Origin: a virus
DNA: 32,337 nt
Strand: one strand, 5' to 3'
Virus record (IMG/VR): IMGVR_UViG_3300031673_000301
Location: 1 to 32,337 of that record
Every line of letters starts with the position of its first letter. Positions within the stretch are counted from its first letter, which is position 1. The translations under genes and the position numbers were made by a program. Shown here piece by piece: positions 1-7,025 of this stretch. The notes below the pieces were generated by a model, which was given only the letters and a program-made list of their open reading frames with translations, did no database searches and was not told the origin of the DNA.

Positions 1-43
1 ATTACTCTGCGAGGGTTCACATATCGCGTTGTGTATAGTTTTT

Positions 44-96
44 TGTTACCTGTTACCATGACAATATTTATCTTGACAGAATGGTAACAGGTAACA
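44..96. repeat. Perfect 16-bp inverted repeat around the terminase promoter
   Basis: Arms TGTTACCTGTTACCAT (44-59) and ATGGTAACAGGTAACA (81-96) are exact reverse complements separated by 21 bp. Each arm contains two tandem copies of the heptamer TGTTACC/GGTAACA, giving four half-sites. The left arm lies upstream of the -35 box and the right arm fills the -35/-10 spacer. This is the layout expected of an operator for a repressor or late regulator. A terminase recognition element next to the packaging site is an alternative. The repeat is seen directly; the function is inferred. Confidence 0.8.
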
Positions 97-102
97 TATA
101 AT
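73..102 (+). promoter_or_regulatory. Consensus sigma70-type promoter for the terminase genes
   Basis: TTGACA (73-78) and TATAAT (97-102) are both perfect consensus hexamers with an 18-bp spacer. The expected start of transcription, about 7 nt past the -10, is at about position 109. That is one base before the ATG at 110, so the mRNA would be leaderless. The right operator arm (81-96) occupies the spacer, so a bound protein would compete with RNA polymerase. Confidence 0.8.
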
Positions 103-109
103 AAAATTC

Positions 110-898
110 ATGGCAGAAATTAAACCGGCACAGCTGGCAAAAATCGCAGGCTTAAAAAGACAGGCCGTTTATAATGCAATCCGCAGGGGAAACATAATTT
201 CAAACTCGGCCGGGTTAGTAGATACTCAAAATAAAAAAAATATGGACTGGATGTTAAATCATAATGTGTCAGAAAAAAACGTAAATCAATATCTTTATGA
301 AATCCAAAATAGAGAAAAAAAACAGAAAGAAAGTAAAGTCATATCTAACCCTTTACCAGATATAAGAAAGAATAATAAAAAAAAACCTCTCGATATCGAA
401 CCTGAAAAAATAGATATAATTCAAAAATATATCGAACCTAAACAAGAAAACAAACTTCACGATGAATTGGAGTTTGAAAATATTTCCGGATTACCATCCG
501 AAGTAATGAACCTCAAATTATTCGAACTTGTTAAAAGACACGGAGGGCCGATGATGCTTACCGGATGGTCCTTGATTTTACAACGAATTATGAGCGCTCA
601 ACAAATGGAACAGAAAATAAAAGAACGTAGACTTGAACTTGTAGAAAAAGATTTTGTGATTTCACGCCTTATGTTATATTTAGAAACCTTAAGTAGTCAA
701 CTATTTGATTATACAGAAAGTTTTCCAATCAGGGCAATTTCCCTTGTAAAATCTGATGTGGATTCTATGGAACTTCATATCAAGCAACAAATGAGAAAGG
801 ATTTTTCAATCCTTATCAAAGATACAAAAGAAAGATTAAATAAAGAACTCGAAAACTTAAAAAGGAAATTTGAAAAATCAGATGATTCGAGTAATTGA
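110..898 (+). CDS. Putative terminase small subunit / DNA-packaging protein
   Basis: 262 aa. It is expected to recognise the packaging site and load the large subunit. The N-terminus (about residues 5-60) reads as a helix-turn-helix, with LAKIAGLKRQAVYNAIRRG and then a predicted wing, as in Nu1-type small terminases. The middle (about 65-110) is Lys/Glu-rich and low in complexity, and the C-terminal half is helical and charged, suiting oligomerisation. The gene starts one base after the predicted transcription start with no Shine-Dalgarno sequence, so leaderless initiation is likely. Its end overlaps the large terminase gene. The family was assigned from the HTH plus its position directly before a clear TerL; sequence similarity to known small subunits is weak by eye. 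An HTH regulator remains possible. Confidence 0.7.
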   Translation: MAEIKPAQLAKIAGLKRQAVYNAIRRGNIISNSAGLVDTQNKKNMDWMLNHNVSEKNVNQYLYEIQNREKKQKESKVISNPLPDIRKNNKKKPLDIEPEKIDIIQKYIEPKQENKLHDELEFENISGLPSEVMNLKLFELVKRHGGPMMLTGWSLILQRIMSAQQMEQKIKERRLELVEKDFVISRLMLYLETLSSQLFDYTESFPIRAISLVKSDVDSMELHIKQQMRKDFSILIKDTKERLNKELENLKRKFEKSDDSSN

Positions 899-2855
899 AA
901 GATCAGACATAGAATTTTTTATACAACAAATAAATTCAATCACTGATTCAAAAGAATACGAATTGCCGTCTGATTATGTTGAACGTGTCCGATATCTTCC
1001 CTCCGAACTTACCACATTTCCAGGTAAGTTTAATTTTGACAAGTCCCCATACCTTCGGGAAATTTTAGATTGTCTTTCTCCATTATCCACAGTTCAAGAA
1101 GTTGTCTTAATGAAGGCAGCCCAGATAATGGCAACAACAGGTATCCTTGAAAATTATCTTGTATACAATATTGGATGTGATCCTAAGACTCAACTTTATG
1201 TTTCTGCTGATAAAGGTTTGATTGAAAAAGGTTTCAAGGTAAAAGTAGAACGCGCAATTGATACTTGTGATCTCCGTGATCTAATTTTTTCACAAACAAG
1301 GAAGAGAAAAGCAACAGGCGATACTACAACTGAAAAAGAATATCCAGGCGGATTTCTTCATGGAGTAGGTGCAAGAAATCCCGGTAAGCTAAGATCTATG
1401 AGTTATCAGGTAATGTTATTTGATGAGCTTGATGGTTTTCCGGATACACTCGGAAAAGAAGGTGATCCTGTATCAATTGCAAAAAACAGAACAAATGCTT
1501 TTTCGACAAAAAGAAAAATATTATACTTATCTACTCCAACAATTACACAGACTTCAAAAATAGATAAATTATACTTACAGGGTGATCAGAGAAATTTTTT
1601 CGTACCATGTAAATTCTGTGGAAAAATGCAAGTTTTACGTTGGCATGGAGTAACAGAAGAAGGAAAAACCTATGGAATAGTTTTCGATTTAGACAGTGAT
1701 TTTTTGCCATTATATGATACCGTAGGATATAAATGTCAATACTGTGATGGTATTATGAAAAATCATGATAAAGCAGTCATAATAAAAAAAGGAGAATGGC
1801 GACCTACTGAAAAAGCAAAAGTACCTAATTTCCGCAGCTACTGGATAAACGCTTTGTACTCACCTCCCGGAATGTACACTTTTGAGGACATGGTCACTGA
1901 TTGGACAAAATGTTGGGATCTTAAAAAAGATAGAATGAAAGACAAAGATGAAATGAAAACTTTTTATAATACAAAACGTGGTTTACCATGGTTAGAAAAA
2001 GGTACATCTATAAAATACGAAAAATCCGTATTACATCGGCGTACAGGTTTTGCCATGGGACATATTCCCGAAAAAATGATGATTGAAGATACCGGAAGTT
2101 TTGCTCTACTTTTCACATCTTCTGTAGATGTTAGTGGGGATAAAATATATGTAGATACAAAAGCCTGGACAGAAGGTGGTCAATCATGGACTATAGATTT
2201 TTTTTCAATTGATGGAGATATCACAGATGTGAAATCAAAATTGTGGTCTGATTTAGATAAATATATAATTGAAAAAGTTTATTCTGGTGAAAATGGAAAA
2301 CAATATCAAATTATAAATACCTTTATAGATTCTGGATGGGGAAAATATACCGATGTAGTTTATGAGTTTTGTAAACGGTTTTCAGGTGGAGTATTTGCCG
2401 TCAAAGGAAAAGAAGATCTACCAGAAGGTATCACTTACAGAAAGTTTTCAAAAGAGACACTTGAAAAAATAGGACTATACGCAGCATACAGTATAAACAC
2501 CACAAAAATAAAAGATCGCATTTCCAGAGCTATGTCAATATTACAGTGGGATACTGGACAGATACAACCTGATTGGTACCCCAATTTCCCTGAAGATTTA
2601 GGGGATGAATTTTTTAGAATGTTTGAAGCCGAACATAGAGTTGAAGTTCGCGACCGAGATACAAAACAATTCAGGCGGGTTAGATGGAAACAAACAGAAG
2701 GCGCCGAAAATCATGCATTTGATACATTCGTTTACAATCTCGCCGGGCTTGAACTTGTGGCATACCGTACCTGCCGTGAGGAGTTGGGACTTAACGTTCT
2801 TTCATGGTCGGATTTTTGGGAATATTGCAAGACTGGAAGATTTTACTACTTTTGA
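882..2855 (+). CDS. terL: Terminase large subunit, lambda GpA family
   Basis: 657 aa; the ATP-driven packaging motor and nuclease that fills the prohead through the portal. The N-terminal ATPase has a GpA-type Walker A-like segment (VVLMKAAQIMATT, about residues 74-86) and a Walker B element (VMLFDELD, DELD at 181-184). A four-Cys zinc ribbon typical of the family follows (Cys 243, 246, 285, 288). The C-terminal nuclease shows acidic residues in SSVDVSGD, NTFIDSGWG and the closing NHAFDTF. An in-frame TTG lies at 870, but the nearby AAAGGA is only about 3 nt from it, so ATG 882 is preferred. Overlap with the small subunit gene implies coupling. Oddity: Met and Thr replace the usual Gly and Glu in the AQxGATE-type loop. 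Confidence 0.95.
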   Translation: MIRVIERSDIEFFIQQINSITDSKEYELPSDYVERVRYLPSELTTFPGKFNFDKSPYLREILDCLSPLSTVQEVVLMKAAQIMATTGILENYLVYNIGCDPKTQLYVSADKGLIEKGFKVKVERAIDTCDLRDLIFSQTRKRKATGDTTTEKEYPGGFLHGVGARNPGKLRSMSYQVMLFDELDGFPDTLGKEGDPVSIAKNRTNAFSTKRKILYLSTPTITQTSKIDKLYLQGDQRNFFVPCKFCGKMQVLRWHGVTEEGKTYGIVFDLDSDFLPLYDTVGYKCQYCDGIMKNHDKAVIIKKGEWRPTEKAKVPNFRSYWINALYSPPGMYTFEDMVTDWTKCWDLKKDRMKDKDEMKTFYNTKRGLPWLEKGTSIKYEKSVLHRRTGFAMGHIPEKMMIEDTGSFALLFTSSVDVSGDKIYVDTKAWTEGGQSWTIDFFSIDGDITDVKSKLWSDLDKYIIEKVYSGENGKQYQIINTFIDSGWGKYTDVVYEFCKRFSGGVFAVKGKEDLPEGITYRKFSKETLEKIGLYAAYSINTTKIKDRISRAMSILQWDTGQIQPDWYPNFPEDLGDEFFRMFEAEHRVEVRDRDTKQFRRVRWKQTEGAENHAFDTFVYNLAGLELVAYRTCREELGLNVLSWSDFWEYCKTGRFYYF

Positions 2856-2865
2856 AAGTAATAAA

Positions 2866-3096
2866 TTATTTTTTTACCATTTTTATTTTTTTCTTTTTTT
2901 TGTAATACTGCAACCTTCTTCCTATTGGTGAACATTTAGGACAGTAACACAAATGATTTCCCCCGTTTGCCTTAATTGTCCATCCTGATTTTTTTATTAT
3001 TTCCTTTAAGCTCATACAGTGTCCTTCAAACTCAATTTCCTCAAAACATCTAACGGGGCTATTATCACAAGTTAACCTAATTATTTTTTTTATCAT
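2866..3096 (-). CDS. Small Cys-rich, putative zinc-binding protein
   Basis: 76 aa, not recognised. It carries six cysteines, three of them in a CYCPKC cluster near residues 50-55 that resembles half of a zinc knuckle; two more lie near residues 10 and 17. A GW motif precedes the cluster and the tail is a run of lysines. It is the last gene of a counter-oriented four-gene cassette between terminase and gpW, and its stop lies 10 nt from the TerL stop on the opposite strand. Its ATG overlaps the stop of the upstream gene (ATGA), with a GGAATGGAG ribosome site. Metal binding is inferred from the Cys pattern only. The Lys-rich end coincides with a T-rich plus-strand stretch and may be poorly conserved. 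Confidence 0.65.
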   Translation of the reverse strand: MIKKIIRLTCDNSPVRCFEEIEFEGHCMSLKEIIKKSGWTIKANGGNHLCYCPKCSPIGRRLQYYKKKKKIKMVKK

Positions 3097-3269
3097 ATTT
3101 CACTCCATTCCTTTTCGGATATTCGTTTTTTTGCAAAAGAATTAAATTTTTCCTTATCATACATATTTTCACTTGGTTCAAGTCTGTAGTATCTCACGAT
3201 ATTATATATGTATATTATCTTTTCATACTGATAATATTCAGTTTCTTTAGTTTCGATCTTTATTATCAT
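3093..3269 (-). CDS. Small uncharacterised protein (58 aa)
   Basis: 58 aa, read directly from the minus strand. It is charged and Tyr-rich (an EYYQYEKIIYIYNIVRYYRLE segment) with a basic C-terminus ending KEWSEI. There is no recognisable domain, signal peptide or membrane segment. Support as a gene comes from its stop overlapping the next ATG as ATGA and from an open frame that exactly bridges two neighbouring small genes. Its own ribosome site (AGAAAGTAG) is weak, so it may depend on translation of the gene upstream. Confidence 0.55.
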   Translation of the reverse strand: MIIKIETKETEYYQYEKIIYIYNIVRYYRLEPSENMYDKEKFNSFAKKRISEKEWSEI

Positions 3270-3288
3270 ATTCTACTTTCTGGATTGA

Positions 3289-3441
3289 TTATCTATCAAC
3301 ATAAAAGTGTACTACACAGTCAAGACAAAAGTTTTCCGTAAATAAATTATTTCCATCAAACACAAACGTATTATTTCCTTTACAGTGTGGACATACATTT
3401 TTTTCCATGACTAATTCTTTTTCTACTTTGCTTTGTTTCAT
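3289..3441 (-). CDS. Zinc-ribbon mini-protein (50 aa)
   Basis: 50 aa, read directly from the minus strand. Two CxxC pairs (CPHC at residues 17-20, CLDC at 39-42) are separated by about 18 residues containing Gly-Asn-Asn turns and beta-prone segments. This is the classic spacing of a small rubredoxin-like zinc ribbon. Such domains bind nucleic acid or protein partners such as polymerase; the target here is unknown. It has a good ribosome site (AAGGAGAAATAGG) and sits in the counter-oriented cassette. A GC-rich hairpin lies just upstream of the ribosome site. Confidence 0.7.
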   Translation of the reverse strand: MKQSKVEKELVMEKNVCPHCKGNNTFVFDGNNLFTENFCLDCVVHFYVDR

Positions 3442-3456
3442 CCTATTTCTCCTTCT

Positions 3457-3473
3457 CCCGGATACCGTCCGGG
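3457..3473 (-). promoter_or_regulatory. GC-rich hairpin before the zinc-ribbon gene
   Basis: CCCGGA (3457-3462) and TCCGGG (3468-3473) form a perfect 6-bp stem with a 5-nt loop. It lies in a locally GC-rich patch of otherwise AT-rich sequence, directly upstream of the ribosome site of the 50-aa gene. There is no U-run, so it is not an intrinsic terminator. It may be an mRNA stabiliser or a processing site. Confidence 0.4.
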
Positions 3474-3498
3474 GCGGTGTTATTGTCGGTGCCCTATG

Positions 3499-3759
3499 TT
3501 ATATGTTGATATCATTTTCATACCAGTCATAATTGGGGATTTCTTTTTCTACTAATCCCGTCCCCCGATTTGCAACAATTCTGTCGTATTGTTCTCTGGA
3601 TTCAAAAACGTCGATTTCTTTTTTATATGTTTTTTTTCCAGAATCTAAAACGATAATCAGATCAGAACCATCATATCCGGTAAAAACACCCTCTTCGGTT
3701 CCGGTTACCTGCCCGGTAAAATCTCTATTTTCAACAATTACTCTCTGGTTTTTGTTCAT
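3499..3759 (-). CDS. Small predicted beta-barrel protein, first gene of the counter-oriented cassette
   Basis: 86 aa, no recognised family. Residues about 5-50 alternate hydrophobic and polar with repeated glycines (QRVIVENRDFTGQVTGT, then GVFTGYDGSDLIIVLDSGKK). That suggests a small SH3/KOW-like barrel, and the C-terminus is acidic. The chosen ATG at 3759 has an ideal AGGAGGG ribosome site 7 nt upstream; a GTG two codons earlier overlaps that site and is unlikely. A near-consensus promoter lies about 60 bp upstream and can drive this gene and the three behind it. Its location between packaging and portal genes, on the other strand, is typical of a moron. The function is unknown. Confidence 0.75.
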   Translation of the reverse strand: MNKNQRVIVENRDFTGQVTGTEEGVFTGYDGSDLIIVLDSGKKTYKKEIDVFESREQYDRIVANRGTGLVEKEIPNYDWYENDINI

Positions 3760-3818
3760 AATCACCCTCCTCTTGGTTTTTGTGAGTTATTCACTCACTC
3801 ATTCATTTTCTATTATTA

Positions 3819-3847
3819 ATAATAACACCGTTTGTTTTATTTGTCAA
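3819..3847 (-). promoter_or_regulatory. Strong sigma70-type promoter for the counter-oriented cassette
   Basis: Read on the minus strand: TTGACA (3842-3847), a 17-bp spacer, then TATTAT (3819-3824, five of six consensus bases). The transcript would start near 3812, giving a leader of about 50 nt before the AGGAGGG site and the ATG at 3759. The -35 element is part of a 10-bp inverted repeat (3840-3849 with 3889-3898) whose other arm is the -35 element of the plus-strand promoter. Confidence 0.8.
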
Positions 3848-3890
3848 GTGTTTTCTTTAAAAAATTACAATTTTTTTTAAAAATTTTTAC

Positions 3891-3918
3891 TTGACAAAGC
3901 AAAAAAATGCTATAAACT
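3891..3918 (+). promoter_or_regulatory. Probable promoter for gpW and the head operon
   Basis: TTGACA at 3891-3896 is perfect. The -10 is either TAAACT (3913-3918, 16-bp spacer) or TATAAA (3911-3916, 14-bp spacer, short). Transcription would begin at about 3923-3925, at or next to the ATG at 3925, which has no Shine-Dalgarno sequence, so a leaderless message is likely. A direct repeat TGTCAGT-A-TGTCAGT spans the start. This promoter is divergent from the cassette promoter. Confidence 0.55.
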
Positions 3919-3924
3919 GTCAGT

Positions 3925-4224
3925 ATGTCAGTTATAGATACGGGACATCCATCAATAAATCAAACTATGTCTGATTATTGGAAAGATGAACTTAAAAACA
4001 CAAAAATATTATTAAATGCAATTGATACCGCTATTTACGAAATATTACAAAAAGGCGTTCAGTCATATACACTTGATACTGGCCAGAATAGCCAAACGGT
4101 AACAAGGGCAAATATTCCCGCTCTGATTCAACAGCGTACTGATTTAGAAAGCGCGGTAAATAGACTTGAATTAAAATTAAACATGGGGCAACCGGCCGTG
4201 AAACAGGTAATACCAGGTTTTTAA
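3925..4224 (+). CDS. Head-tail joining protein, gpW-like
   Basis: 99 aa, helical; the size and position fit lambda gpW, which binds the portal exit after packaging and stabilises the filled head. The N-terminal part (about 15-50) and C-terminal part (about 70-92) are predicted helices joined by a short beta segment (VQSYTLDTGQNSQTVTRAN), matching the gpW layout. It lies directly before the portal gene, with the stop abutting the portal ATG. No ribosome site precedes the ATG; a near-consensus promoter places the transcript start at or beside it. An in-frame Met at codon 14 also lacks a ribosome site, so 3925 is kept. Confidence 0.75.
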   Translation: MSVIDTGHPSINQTMSDYWKDELKNTKILLNAIDTAIYEILQKGVQSYTLDTGQNSQTVTRANIPALIQQRTDLESAVNRLELKLNMGQPAVKQVIPGF

Positions 4225-5871
4225 ATGGGAATAATAAATAATATTAAAAACATATTTACAAAAAACAAAAAACAAGAACAACCTGAAGAAATAAAAAATG
4301 ATAAAACTTATTACTCATATGTTACGGATATTTTTGACGCGATATGGTCTGGTGAAAAGTTTTCTGGCGGATTTGGTCCCGTCAAAGATTATCAATTTGT
4401 TGATTACTGGACATTACGAAAAAGAAGTATGCAATTATTTACTGAAAATATGTATGCTAAGGGAATGATAAGAAGATTATTAAGAAATGAGATACATACC
4501 GGATTACAATTAGAATCAAACACTATATCAGAAATTACCGGGTTATCAGATGAGCAAGCGGTAATTTGGGATGAGATGTCAGAACTAAACTGGAAACTAT
4601 GGGCAGATGATAGAGAATTATGTGACTGGAATAAACAAAGATTATTTGGAGAGATTCAACATGATGCGAGACTAACAGCGATTATATCCGGTGATTGCCT
4701 TATAATAAATCATATAAATCAGTCTACCGGGTTACCCATGATTGAATTAGTCGACGGTTGTAATGTCCGTACACCATTCGGAAAAACTCCACGTAAAGGA
4801 AATAAAATTGTACATGGTGTTGAAATTGATAGATTTGACAGACATGTCGCTTATTGGATTGTAGTAAAAACCGAAAACGGAACAGAGTCAAAAAGAATTC
4901 CTGCCTATGGAGAAAAGTCAAAAAGAAAAATAGCATGGATGATCTACGGTTGTGAAAAACGCCTTGATAAAGTTAGAGGTGAGCCAATTCTTGCACTTGC
5001 ATTATATGCACTAAGAGATTTAGATCGATACAAAGATTCAGAATCAAGGGCAGCTGTTATCAATTCCATGCTTGCAATATACATACAAAAAACAAAGTCG
5101 GGTGTAGGAAGTCAGCCGATCGGAAAAGGGGCAATACGTAGAGACTCTGTTAATGTTACAGATGGAGATGGAACTACAAGAAAATTCAATACCGCTTCGA
5201 TGTTACCAGGAACTGTTATTGATGAGTTGCAAGAGGGTGAAACACCGATGTCATTTAGTACAACACGACCAAATACTAATTTTAAAATGTTTGAAGAAGT
5301 TATAATAAATACAATCGCATGGTCTTTAGAAATACCCCCTGAAGTTGCAAGACTACTTTTCCAGAGTAATTTTTCCGCTTCCAGGCAGGCTAATAATGAG
5401 TTTAATGTTTATCTATCATATATGTTTTTTAAATTCGGAAATGATTTTTGCCAGCCTATATATGATGAGTTTATAATAATGTCAATATTGTCTAATAAAA
5501 TTGTAGCACCTGGATTTATAGATGCTTATTTTTCTAATAATTGGCTTGTAGTTAATTCTTGGCTAAATGCAGAATGGACAGGATTATCAAGGCCGAGTGT
5601 AGATGTTTTAAAAGATGTTAATGCAGCGGAAAAAGCTTTGGCATTAAGGATTACAACATATGACCAAATGTCAAGAAAGATATTTGGAATCTCATTTAGG
5701 GCAGCATTAAAAAAACAGACAAGAGAAAAAAGATTATTTGAAAAGGCAGGGTTAACTTCAAGTGTCGATGAAAATACACAAGGTGAACCGATTGTACAGA
5801 ATAAAAAAATTATTTCTTTTTTAGATAGAGTTGAAGAAATTGAAAATAGACTTGAAGAGGTCGAAAATTGA
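4225..5871 (+). CDS. Portal protein, lambda gpB family
   Basis: 548 aa, close to the family norm. It forms the dodecameric ring at the capsid vertex through which DNA passes and to which terminase and tail attach. Family features are FVDYWTLRKRSMQLFTENMYAKGMIRRLLRNEI near the N-terminus and the central KVRGEPILALALYALRDLDRYKDSE. A later stretch, TRPNTNFKMFEEVIINTIAWSLEIPPEVARLLFQSNFSASRQA, is the hallmark of lambda-type portals. The C-terminus is charged and coiled-coil-like. The ATG follows the gpW stop without a gap, with only a weak AGG ahead, so initiation is probably coupled. The stop overlaps a TTG start of the next gene. Confidence 0.95.
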   Translation: MGIINNIKNIFTKNKKQEQPEEIKNDKTYYSYVTDIFDAIWSGEKFSGGFGPVKDYQFVDYWTLRKRSMQLFTENMYAKGMIRRLLRNEIHTGLQLESNTISEITGLSDEQAVIWDEMSELNWKLWADDRELCDWNKQRLFGEIQHDARLTAIISGDCLIINHINQSTGLPMIELVDGCNVRTPFGKTPRKGNKIVHGVEIDRFDRHVAYWIVVKTENGTESKRIPAYGEKSKRKIAWMIYGCEKRLDKVRGEPILALALYALRDLDRYKDSESRAAVINSMLAIYIQKTKSGVGSQPIGKGAIRRDSVNVTDGDGTTRKFNTASMLPGTVIDELQEGETPMSFSTTRPNTNFKMFEEVIINTIAWSLEIPPEVARLLFQSNFSASRQANNEFNVYLSYMFFKFGNDFCQPIYDEFIIMSILSNKIVAPGFIDAYFSNNWLVVNSWLNAEWTGLSRPSVDVLKDVNAAEKALALRITTYDQMSRKIFGISFRAALKKQTREKRLFEKAGLTSSVDENTQGEPIVQNKKIISFLDRVEEIENRLEEVEN

Positions 5872-6434
5872 GTAATATAAGCGAAGAGCAATTAACTGAA
5901 ATAATGGAAGGTGTTGGTATATTACAAAATTTAAAAACTGAATTTGCTATATCGAAAGAAAAACTAGAACAACTTGAAAGAAAAGTAGAAGATGAAAAAG
6001 AAGAAAGAAAGCGTGAAGTTGATGGAGTAAAAACAAATTATGTAAAAAGATTCGAATTGGTAAATAGTAATCAATTAAAGATGTTTTCAAACATAAAGGA
6101 TGTACATCAAAGAATAAATACAATTGCAAAAGAAATAGATAGTAAAATTAAAAATATAGAAAATCAAATTAGTGGGCTTCACGATGCTTTAACCGATGAT
6201 TTTAAAGAAAAAATTAAATCTGTAATAGATGCTGTAAAAAAAGAAACCGAAAACTTTAAAGAATGCGTAATGTCAGACGTCAATTTAAAAATTGAGCAAT
6301 CAGTTAACGAAGCAAACAAAAAAACTATCAATTTTTTATGGCTTTTATTCTGGTTAATATTTTCAGGGTTTGGATTAGTTATTATAAAAGAAATTGGCAC
6401 ACTTATTTTAAAAAAGTTAGGAATAACTATATGA
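5868..6434 (+). CDS. Coiled-coil protein with C-terminal membrane anchor (lysis-associated, XhlA-like topology)
   Basis: 188 aa. About 150 residues of charged heptad-rich sequence are followed by one strong hydrophobic segment (about residues 155-175) and a short basic tail. This predicts a cytoplasmic coiled coil anchored by a C-terminal TM helix. The topology matches XhlA-type proteins that accompany holins, although those are shorter; no homology is claimed. The start is TTG at 5868 with GAGG 7 nt upstream, overlapping the portal stop as TTGA, and the end overlaps the next gene as ATGA. The genes that follow look like a lysis cassette, which supports a role in timing membrane disruption. 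A virion or DNA-ejection role is an alternative. Confidence 0.65.
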   Translation: MSNISEEQLTEIMEGVGILQNLKTEFAISKEKLEQLERKVEDEKEERKREVDGVKTNYVKRFELVNSNQLKMFSNIKDVHQRINTIAKEIDSKIKNIENQISGLHDALTDDFKEKIKSVIDAVKKETENFKECVMSDVNLKIEQSVNEANKKTINFLWLLFWLIFSGFGLVIIKEIGTLILKKLGITI

Positions 6435-6679
6435 GAAAAAAACCTATAAGCAAAAAAATGATTATTTTCTTTACAGGTATTTTATCATTACTTTTTATTT
6501 TTTGTTCACTGCTTATAATTAAAATAGTTTTAAAAGATGATTTACTTAATAATATGACCGGCTTTATAATTGGAGGTATAGGTACTATAACGGGTATCGT
6601 TATGACTGGACGTGTAGCAGATGATTATCAGATAGGAATTAACTTTAAAAAAGAACTGGCAGAGAAAGATGAAGAATGA
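6431..6679 (+). CDS. Holin candidate (two TM segments)
   Basis: 82 aa. The short basic N-terminus is followed by two hydrophobic helices (about 10-32 and 43-63) and a charged C-terminal tail (KKELAEKDEE). Length, topology and position ahead of spanin-like and endolysin-like genes fit a class II holin, the pore former that releases the endolysin. The ATG at 6431 overlaps the upstream stop (ATGA) and has AGGA about 9 nt ahead; the frame extends further upstream but without a ribosome site. There is no sequence-level family recognition, so the call rests on topology and neighbours. Confidence 0.6.
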   Translation: MRKKPISKKMIIFFTGILSLLFIFCSLLIIKIVLKDDLLNNMTGFIIGGIGTITGIVMTGRVADDYQIGINFKKELAEKDEE

Positions 6680-7025
6680 GACAATCAAGAAAATTGCTTT
6701 TATTGAGTTTATTATTATTTTTATTCTTTTCGGAATTATCGTTTTCGGGATTGTTATCCAGGGAAGAAAAGATAAAGAATATAAAATTAATTATAATAGA
6801 CTTGAGAACACAGCAAAAAAACTTGGAAACACAATTGTCGAATTACATGAAAATATCTATGCGCTTGAAAACCAACAACCAGAGATTATTGAAATATATA
6901 AATACGATAACGAAAATAATTTACAACTTGAAAATACAAATAACGAACTTGGAAACACAATTGAAAGAATTGACAGAGACATTACCGAAATTGAAAAACT
7001 GCTCTCCGAATTTTTCGATGATTGA
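6669..7025 (+). CDS. i-spanin-like protein (N-terminal TM plus periplasmic coiled coil)
   Basis: 118 aa. One N-terminal TM helix (about residues 8-30) follows a basic start. The remainder is a hydrophilic, heptad-rich region with repeated LENT/LGNTI elements. That is the layout of an Rz-type inner-membrane spanin, which spans the periplasm and drives outer-membrane fusion at lysis. It overlaps the holin gene by 11 nt and a second open frame almost completely. Codon choice (ATT, GAA, CTT, AAC) is ordinary for this genome. Either this frame, the overlapping one, or both are translated. The ribosome site is weak (GAGAAAG). Confidence 0.5.
   Translation: MKNETIKKIAFIEFIIIFILFGIIVFGIVIQGRKDKEYKINYNRLENTAKKLGNTIVELHENIYALENQQPEIIEIYKYDNENNLQLENTNNELGNTIERIDRDITEIEKLLSEFFDD

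Noticed and set aside
1-43. cos-type packaging site upstream of the terminase genes
   Set aside because: The position is right and the inverted repeat is suggestive, but cohesive-end sequence cannot be recognised and the window begins here.
870-881. TTG start at 870 for the large terminase
   Set aside because: The nearest Shine-Dalgarno-like bases are too close; ATG 882 fits better, though the four extra residues cannot be excluded.
2856-2865. Terminator between TerL and the minus-strand cassette
   Set aside because: T-rich sequence follows the TerL stop, but no stem is present.
2605-2931. Plus-strand frame of 108 codons overlapping the end of the terminase gene
   Set aside because: It lies inside the strongly supported TerL frame, has no ribosome site and runs into a T-rich stretch.
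3533-3880. Plus-strand frame of 115 codons across the counter-oriented cassette
   Set aside because: It is antisense to the 86-aa gene, which has a promoter, ideal ribosome site and better composition.
6676-6760. Lipoprotein signal typical of an o-spanin
   Set aside because: The hydrophobic N-terminus has no Cys, so no lipobox exists; only a plain signal or anchor can be claimed.
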